From: GCA-016700035 sp964646575
Lineage (GTDB): Bacteria > Patescibacteriota > Saccharimonadia > CAILAD01 > GCA-016700035
Reading direction: 5' to 3'
DNA length: 8,783 bases
Assembly (NCBI GenBank): GCA_964646575.1
Contig: CAZYFT010000023.1
Location: 1 to 8,783, forward strand
The position numbers and the translations under genes were made by a program. The notes beneath the pieces are model-generated. The model saw only the letters and a list, made by a program, of their open reading frames with translations, was not told the DNA's origin and did no database searches. The stretch's first letter is position 1, and each line of letters opens with the position of its first letter. Below, one piece after another: positions 4,298-8,783 of the stretch.

Positions 4298-4930
4298 ATG
4301 ATCCGCAAACCACTTACCAAGAAACAAAAGCGAACACTAGATTACGTTTCTTCATTTATAGAACAGCATGGATATTCGCCCAGCTACAGAGAAATTGCAA
4401 ATGGCCTCAAACTCAATTCTGTAGCTACTGTAGCTCAGCACATCGACTCGCTCGTAGCCAAAGGTCTCCTCACAAAAGGCAATAACTCCGCCCGCTCCCT
4501 CCTTCCAGTTGGAGAAGTTGAAGCTGCTACAATTACTGACTCTGGCATGCGTCTCCCAATTCTTGGCATGATTGCTGCCGGCACACCCATCGAAACCGTT
4601 TCCGGCCACCCTGACACTCTCGAGGTTCCACCTTTCATGGTTGGTAAACGCAATAGCTACGTCTTGCAAGTAAAGGGACAATCAATGATTAATGACGGCA
4701 TTCATAACGGCGACTACGTAGTTGTGCAAGAAAAAGAAGTACCCACTAATGGAGAAGTGGTTGTCGCCTTAGTGAACGGATCTGAAGCGACCCTCAAGCG
4801 CTACTACAAAGAGGCCGGACGTGTCCGCCTACAGCCCGCTAACGACACTATGGACCCAATCTACATTACTCCAGACATGGATCTCAAAATTCAGGGCGTC
4901 GTTATTGGGCTCATCCGCAGGTACAACTAG
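4298..4930 (+). CDS. lexA: LexA repressor, self-cleaving SOS regulator
   Basis: 210 residues, full length for LexA (E. coli 202). It represses DNA-damage genes as a dimer; RecA filaments trigger its autocleavage. Visible parts: N-terminal winged helix-turn-helix, residues 1-70 (LTKKQKRTLDYVSSFIEQHG at 6-25, then GYSPSYREIA and recognition helix around NSVATVAQHIDSL, 40-52); Ala94-Gly95 cleavage bond in MIAAGTP; S24 peptidase-like domain with nucleophile Ser129 (KGQSMINDGI) and general base Lys167 (ATLKRYY). All catalytic residues are present, so it should be cleavable. A strong ribosome site AAAGGAGG precedes the ATG. Its promoter holds a direct-repeat GTTC-N7-GTTC operator. It is transcribed alone and converges on the six-gene minus-strand run. 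Confidence 0.96.
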   Translation: MIRKPLTKKQKRTLDYVSSFIEQHGYSPSYREIANGLKLNSVATVAQHIDSLVAKGLLTKGNNSARSLLPVGEVEAATITDSGMRLPILGMIAAGTPIETVSGHPDTLEVPPFMVGKRNSYVLQVKGQSMINDGIHNGDYVVVQEKEVPTNGEVVVALVNGSEATLKRYYKEAGRVRLQPANDTMDPIYITPDMDLKIQGVVIGLIRRYN

Positions 4931-4933
4931 CTA

Positions 4934-4948
4934 GCGCTTAAACAGCGC
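4934..4948. terminator. Weak hairpin between convergent lexA and membrane gene
   Basis: GCGCT (4934-4938), 5-nt loop, AGCGC (4944-4948), followed by a near-palindrome AGATAG-A-CTATCT (4950-4962). Neither strand has a proper T run, so this is only a possible terminator in the 31-nt convergent gap. Confidence 0.25.
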
Positions 4949-4961
4949 CAGATAGACTATC

Positions 4962-5633
4962 TTAAAATATTGCGTCTGCGTGCCTAAAGTACACAATCAG
5001 CGAGCGAATTACATAAATATTCAGGAATGCTCCAATTATTGCTGCTAACATTTCTATAACCCCAACTACCGTCTGGCTACCAAACGAGTAGACTCCTCGA
5101 GCAAATAAGTTAGCCCAAAATGGCCCTAACCACTTTACCGTAAGTAAAAGCGTCAAAATGATACCGACTAGCAATAGTAATTTAATAAGCGGTACCCGGA
5201 TACGATCTTGAAAGTGACCTCTGTTTGAAAAAGCTGTCTCTACAATTAATTCATTACGAGCCGTAGTGAAAAACGCCATTGCTAACCAAAAGAGTGTGTA
5301 TACACCGAGCCCAACAGCCCCCCAAAACAATACAATCGTCGCCCAAGACACAATTTGCAAATCGCCATAAGCGGCAAGTTGTGAGCCAATTTGCTGGGCA
5401 AGCTGAGCAGAATCTGTGCTCTGATTGCCACTCAAAATCTTAGCGATAGTCTGTATGTTAACCGCCACCAAATAGCCAATGGCCATAAAAATATATGCAA
5501 CAAACCCCACAGGTGTTGCCACAGCAAAGCTTCTTGCCCTCGCCTCCTGCAAATCATGGGAGGGTTCTTGCGCTATGGCTTCCTGCTGTATCTGCTCAGA
5601 TGTTTGGGGGGTTACAAGATATTTTTCATTCAT
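4962..5633 (-). CDS. Four-helix integral membrane protein, unknown function
   Basis: 223 residues from the ATG at 5633. A hydrophilic N-terminus rich in Gln and Glu (about 1-38) is followed by four predicted membrane helices at about 42-62, 95-123, 149-172 and 188-216. No catalytic or transport signature is recognised. The start is set by GGAGAG about 7 nt upstream, which lies in the last codons of the preceding gene; the gap between the two genes is 4 nt, so they are surely co-transcribed and probably translationally coupled. An 11-codon-longer start inside the neighbour is possible but has no ribosome site. This is the last gene of the minus-strand run. The pairing with the anchored protein upstream suggests the two act together in the membrane (inference). 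Confidence 0.8.
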   Translation of the reverse strand: MNEKYLVTPQTSEQIQQEAIAQEPSHDLQEARARSFAVATPVGFVAYIFMAIGYLVAVNIQTIAKILSGNQSTDSAQLAQQIGSQLAAYGDLQIVSWATIVLFWGAVGLGVYTLFWLAMAFFTTARNELIVETAFSNRGHFQDRIRVPLIKLLLLVGIILTLLLTVKWLGPFWANLFARGVYSFGSQTVVGVIEMLAAIIGAFLNIYVIRSLIVYFRHADAIF

Positions 5634-5637
5634 CAAG

Positions 5638-6198
5638 CTACTCTCCAACCTTCTCAGTAACAACAATCACAGTCGAGGCCTTACCATCTCGCTCCTCACT
5701 TGTTACAATGAGCGCCAGATTTCTTAAAGGCTTTTCTGCAAAACCAATACCTGAATTGAAATACGTAGCTTGATCACGAGTTTTCGACCAGCCCTTTTCA
5801 GCAAGCTGAGACTCATAGTAAGAGACCACTTGCTGCTGACCGTCGGCAGACCTCAGCGTCACATTTGAGCCTTGCCCATCTTTTACAACCGAATACATAA
5901 CTTCTGAACCAGGATATACCGGAATATCGCTCGGATAGTTTTTAGGGAGCTCTGCCTTGCTCGAGAAAGTGCCTTGTCCGTCATCCGTAGTAACTTCTAT
6001 TGAGCTACCCTTCTCATCAACTTTTACGCCATTAGAGTGCAAGAAATTTAAAGCTGGAGCTGCAAAAACAATGCCCACAATAATCGCTGCAACAAATAAT
6101 ACAACCACGATGCTGCCGGCGATGATTGCTAACTTAGCACCCTTCGACATTGGTTTTTTAGCCCGCGATGATGCGACAATTTTTGGCGATTGAGCCAT
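5638..6198 (-). CDS. Membrane-anchored extracytoplasmic protein with DIPVYPG motif, unknown function
   Basis: 186 residues. The N-terminus is basic (RAKKPMSKGAK), followed by a single membrane helix at about 23-47. The outer part has a Thr/Ser-rich strand region, the motif LPKNYPSDIPVYPGSEV (84-100), then VVSYYESQLAEKGW (124-137) and a C-terminal beta segment ALIVTSEE. The combination of P-DIPVYPG and a later YY-L---GW is a pattern I associate with small anchored or lipoprotein-type domains in diverse bacteria; no enzymatic role is known to me. Start ATG at 6198 with AAGG 9 nt upstream. It follows the malic enzyme stop by 11 nt and precedes the four-helix protein by 4 nt, so it belongs to the same operon. 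Confidence 0.85.
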   Translation of the reverse strand: MAQSPKIVASSRAKKPMSKGAKLAIIAGSIVVVLFVAAIIVGIVFAAPALNFLHSNGVKVDEKGSSIEVTTDDGQGTFSSKAELPKNYPSDIPVYPGSEVMYSVVKDGQGSNVTLRSADGQQQVVSYYESQLAEKGWSKTRDQATYFNSGIGFAEKPLRNLALIVTSEERDGKASTVIVVTEKVGE

Positions 6199-6209
6199 AG
6201 AAATACCTT

Positions 6210-7355
6210 TTATGCTTCTATTGTATCACCTGTAATCGCCGCGGCAACGCACATAGACACTCGACTATCAAACACGTCCGGAATTATGTGTTCTGCTCGA
6301 GGTGCATCAATGAGACCAGCCAACGCCTTGGCGACACGCAATTTATCGTTGGATGAAACAGTATTTTTATGCGCATCCATCAAGCCCCTAAACAAGCCAG
6401 GAAACACCAATACGTTATTTATCTGATTAGGAAAGTCGGATCTACCGGTTGCCATAACAGACACACCTGCCGTCTTAGCGTTTTCAGGTAAAATTTCTGG
6501 CTCTGGGTTAGCCAAAGCAAAAACAATTGGATCGCTATTCATACCTTGAATAATCTGAGGCGTGAATGCTCCAGCTACCGAAACTCCAATAAGCACATCC
6601 GCACCCCGGGCTGCCTCGGCCAATCCCCCATTTTCCGTGGCTCGGCTCAGCTTAGCAAGCTCGGCTTTTTCACCTCGTAAATCATCTCGATCGGTTGATA
6701 AAATTCCGCGAGAATCAACTACAGCCAGCTGACGCACGCCAGCTTGATGTATCAACCGAGCAATTCCCGAACCAGCCGCACCAGCACCATTGACCACAAC
6801 CCGCACATCGGAGAGCTGTTTGCCGACTACTTTGAGTGCGTTATACATACCAGCCAACACAACAATAGCTGTAGCGTGCTGATCGTCATGCACAACCGGA
6901 ATATCCAGCTCGGCTTGCAAGCGTCTTTCAATCTCAAAGCAGCCTGGCGCCGCGATATCTTCTAAATTTATACCGCCAAAGCCCGGTGCAATTGCGCGCA
7001 CCGCCTGCACAATCTCATCGGGGTCTTGAGTTGATAATACGATTGGCCAAGCATTCACTCCCCCCAACTCTCGAAACAACATTGCTTTACCTTCCATAAC
7101 CGGCAATGCAGCCTGCGGACCCACATTTCCGAGGCCCAGAACTGCTGAGCCGTCACTCACTACCGCCACCGCACCAGCTGCACTCGTCAGCTCTCGCGCC
7201 CGCTCTGGCTTCCCGGCAAGCTCCCGCGAAACCGCCGCCACACCAGGCGTATAAAATGTCGCAAGCGATGCCTCAGTCAGCGCGGCATTCGATTCAATAT
7301 GGATCTTTCCACGGTACTTAGCGTGCTCAAGAATTGGGTCGTTGTTTTGCTCCAT
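6210..7355 (-). CDS. Malic enzyme, short NAD(P)-dependent type
   Basis: 381 residues. It decarboxylates (S)-malate to pyruvate and CO2 with reduction of NAD+ or NADP+ in the cytosol. All family residues are seen: catalytic Tyr35 (FYTPGVA), catalytic Lys90 (EGKAMLF), metal ligands Glu132-Asp133 (INLEDIAAPGCFEIE) and Asp157/158 (VHDDQHATA), the nucleotide-binding loop GAGAAGSG (190-197), ANPEPE (282-287) and NNVLVFPG (313-320). Length fits the short bacterial form (about 380-410), without the phosphotransacetylase-like tail of MaeB. NAD or NADP preference cannot be read with certainty. The ATG at 7355 has GGAGGAG 7 nt upstream; a 28-codon extension to 7439 runs into the DUF2177 gene and lacks family similarity. 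The gene overlaps the preceding one by 29 nt. Confidence 0.96.
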   Translation of the reverse strand: MEQNNDPILEHAKYRGKIHIESNAALTEASLATFYTPGVAAVSRELAGKPERARELTSAAGAVAVVSDGSAVLGLGNVGPQAALPVMEGKAMLFRELGGVNAWPIVLSTQDPDEIVQAVRAIAPGFGGINLEDIAAPGCFEIERRLQAELDIPVVHDDQHATAIVVLAGMYNALKVVGKQLSDVRVVVNGAGAAGSGIARLIHQAGVRQLAVVDSRGILSTDRDDLRGEKAELAKLSRATENGGLAEAARGADVLIGVSVAGAFTPQIIQGMNSDPIVFALANPEPEILPENAKTAGVSVMATGRSDFPNQINNVLVFPGLFRGLMDAHKNTVSSNDKLRVAKALAGLIDAPRAEHIIPDVFDSRVSMCVAAAITGDTIEA

Positions 7356-7764
7356 TACGTGTCTCCTCCAGTTTTTCAAAAATAATAAGTGTGAGCGCCA
7401 CACTTGCTGTAGCCACAACGGCACCCCATATTGTGTCAATTACAGAAATGCCCAGTTGCCAGTCTTGCAAAAATTGCAGATTCTTCATATTCATGAGCCC
7501 AAAAACCAAGCTACCAAATACACCCGCTCTCAACAGAGACTGTCCCATAGTCGGTCGCTTCTTTTCGCGAGCTATAGCTACATAGGTTAATGTGGTCGAA
7601 AAAATTACTCCGAACAAAATAAACCACACGAGCGAAAATTCATTCGACACATATTGCTCAAGCGCACGCTTATAGATGTCTCGAGCCGCCACCTGCAGCC
7701 ACATATACTGCAGTACAGAAAACGTTACAAATCCGATTATGTAGAGTGTGGCTTTTTTATGCAT
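7327..7764 (-). CDS. DUF2177-like four-helix membrane protein
   Basis: 145 residues with four predicted membrane helices at about 6-26, 45-64, 77-95 and 107-129. The layout matches my recollection of DUF2177: W-(Q/G)V-AR--Y in the first helix region (WLQVAARDIYKR, 22-33), a short basic loop, a G-FGL-N segment (89-95, here with NMKNLQFLQDW) and a final VIDTIWGAVV (108-117) with conserved Asp110 and Trp113. Function of the family is unknown. ATG at 7764 is chosen; the GTG one codon earlier is equally possible, and the ribosome site is weak (AGAG), so translation may rely on coupling with the MarR gene that ends 6 nt upstream. Its 3' end overlaps the malic enzyme gene by 29 nt and carries that gene's ribosome site. 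Confidence 0.8.
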   Translation of the reverse strand: MHKKATLYIIGFVTFSVLQYMWLQVAARDIYKRALEQYVSNEFSLVWFILFGVIFSTTLTYVAIAREKKRPTMGQSLLRAGVFGSLVFGLMNMKNLQFLQDWQLGISVIDTIWGAVVATASVALTLIIFEKLEETRNGAKQRPNS

Positions 7765-7770
7765 CACACT

Positions 7771-8310
7771 CTATCGTATCACGTCGAATGAAAGAATTGT
7801 GCCTAACATAACCATACCTGCAACCAGCTTTTCTGGACGCAAGATCTTCTTGGGCTTCTGCTCGGCTTTAGCGGCTCCATTCCTATCAAAACAACAAGAA
7901 AGTGCTGCTAAAGCCGCAGAAATCTGAGTGTATTGATCATGAGTAACGCTCTGCGATTGCTCCGAGAAAAATTTATCTATCGACTTAGAGGCAGCTCGAA
8001 AAGTAGTTTGCCCGGTCGGTGTGAGCTGTAGTGAGTCAAAGCGACGATCGGTCTCACCCGGTGTCTTTGCGACATAACCAAGCTCTGTCAGCGTTGCAAT
8101 GTGTCGAGACACTGCCGCTGGCGTGATACCCAGGCTCTCAGCCAAGTCGCGCTGGCAAGGCTCTCCACCGTGTATCTTTGCCAACACAAAAAACTGTGAA
8201 AGCGTCAGCTGGTGTTCTTCGGCTAGTGCGCGTTCGGCCATTTTATCCATTTGGTACATTATTTTTCTCAGCTGCAGAGCGGAGGTGTAAGAAAAACATT
8301 CTTGCTTCAT
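7771..8310 (-). CDS. MarR-family transcriptional regulator with hydrophobic C-terminal tail
   Basis: 179 residues. The winged helix-turn-helix is clear: LTLSQFFVLAKIHGG (35-49), QRDLAESLGITPAAVSRHI (53-71) and wing GETDRRFDSLQLTPTG (85-100), where the DRR motif is typical of MarR. MarR proteins bind palindromic sites as dimers and often respond to small molecules or oxidants; Cys5, Cys52 and the Cys139-Cys140 pair could be redox sensors, but this is a guess. Usual length is about 140-150, so about 30 residues are extra, ending in KLVAGMVMLGTILSFDVIR, a hydrophobic stretch (161-177) that could touch the membrane. The ATG overlaps the stop of the reductase (ATGA), so the regulator is translated together with it. 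It likely controls this operon. Confidence 0.92.
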   Translation of the reverse strand: MKQECFSYTSALQLRKIMYQMDKMAERALAEEHQLTLSQFFVLAKIHGGEPCQRDLAESLGITPAAVSRHIATLTELGYVAKTPGETDRRFDSLQLTPTGQTTFRAASKSIDKFFSEQSQSVTHDQYTQISAALAALSCCFDRNGAAKAEQKPKKILRPEKLVAGMVMLGTILSFDVIR

Positions 8311-8783
8311 GATTTCACCAAGCTAAATTCTTCCGTATGAACATTTACTGGTGCCACATCCGCATCAAGTAATTGAGCTTTTATGGCGCGCATCATGCCA
8401 GGAGGGCCACAAATATAAAAGTCTGTACTGTCCAAATTTTTAAGTTCTTTTTTCAGGACATCTACAGAGATCATGCCGCCAATATCTTGTTTCTTAGGGT
8501 CTTCTTGCACCACATTCCGCAGAGTAAGATCTATGTCTCGAGAAATTCGAGCAAGCTCTTTTTCAAACACCCTCTCACTACTTGCTTTAGTACTATAAAA
8601 CAGCCATAACTTCTCTTTGGCGCCGGCTTCAGCCAGCGCTCCAAGCATAGAACGAATTGGAGTAATACCAATACCACCCGCGATATATACGACACGTTTT
8701 TGTGTAATTCTTTCGGTAGTAAAACGACCATAAGGCCCATCAACAATGACGCGAGTATTCTCTGGAAGTTGGGCAATATTTGC
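8307..8783 (-). CDS. Ferredoxin-NADP reductase-like flavoprotein, C-terminal part (cut by window edge)
   Basis: 158 codons lie in the window; the FAD-binding N-terminus is beyond the right edge. Visible are VDGPYGRF (14-21), the nucleotide-binding loop YIAGGIGITPIRSML (33-47), LWLFYSTK (59-66), the FYICGPPGMM motif (123-131) and the C-terminal HTEEF (149-153). These are the hallmarks of the FNR superfamily NAD(P)-binding domain, which passes electrons between NAD(P)H and a flavin. The missing part could carry a membrane (ferric reductase-like) or iron-sulfur domain, so the electron partner is open. The frame reads through without a stop from 8783 to the TGA at 8307. It shares a 4-nt ATGA overlap with the MarR gene and is the most upstream visible gene of the operon. 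Confidence 0.92.
   Translation of the reverse strand, partial: ANIAQLPENTRVIVDGPYGRFTTERITQKRVVYIAGGIGITPIRSMLGALAEAGAKEKLWLFYSTKASSERVFEKELARISRDIDLTLRNVVQEDPKKQDIGGMISVDVLKKELKNLDSTDFYICGPPGMMRAIKAQLLDADVAPVNVHTEEFSLVKS

Noticed and set aside
7356..7439. N-terminal extension of malic enzyme to 7439
   Set aside because: The extra 28 codons lack family similarity and overlap the DUF2177 gene; the ATG at 7355 has a strong ribosome site.
8531..8776. Minus-strand 81-codon frame at the right edge
   Set aside because: It is a shadow in another frame of the FNR-like reductase, whose frame is open to the window edge and carries GPYG and AGGIGITP motifs.

Overview
The window looks like chromosomal DNA of a small-genome bacterium of the Patescibacteria (CPR) group, with Saccharibacteria (TM7) the best guess. 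The basis is the mix of genes: a stand-alone short malic enzyme, a beta-helix protein fused to a membrane domain, several short single-span proteins of unknown function, LexA, very tight gene packing and standard stop codons. UGA is a real stop (the MarR and DUF2177 genes depend on it), which argues against the Gracilibacteria/Absconditabacteria code. The lineage is inferred from gene content and was not tested by any search.

Layout. 1-206 (-): 5' end of an ABC transporter ATPase. 251-1165 (-): a TIM-barrel-like protein resembling TrpF in its phosphate-binding motifs. 1256-1607 (+): an RNA locus with a strong promoter, a truncated tRNA copy inside an inverted repeat, an intact tRNA-Met(CAT) and a terminator. 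1683-1961 (-): a Pro/Ala-rich protein. 2090-2299 (-): a small 69-residue protein, divergent from 2486-2989 (+), a single-span membrane protein; palindromic operator candidates lie between them. 3033-4205 (-): a secreted bactofilin-like beta-helix with a membrane domain, divergent from lexA (4298-4930, +). 4962-8783 (-): a compact run of six genes read from the right edge: NAD(P)H/flavin reductase (partial), MarR regulator, DUF2177-type membrane protein, malic enzyme, a membrane-anchored protein and a four-helix membrane protein. Gaps in this run are 4 to 11 nt, or the genes overlap.

How they may work together. The six-gene run looks like one regulated redox/carbon unit: malic enzyme makes pyruvate and NAD(P)H, the reductase handles NAD(P)H or flavin electrons, and the MarR protein is the probable local regulator. 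LexA appears to repress itself: the spacer of its promoter holds a direct repeat GTTC-N7-GTTC, the form known from Alphaproteobacteria and not the Bacillus or E. coli palindrome. The divergent beta-helix gene shares that control region.

The most unusual structure is the tRNA locus, where a 20-nt exact copy of the tRNA 5' end and an inverted copy of its 5' portion lie just upstream of the intact gene. No CRISPR array, transposase, integrase or phage gene was seen.
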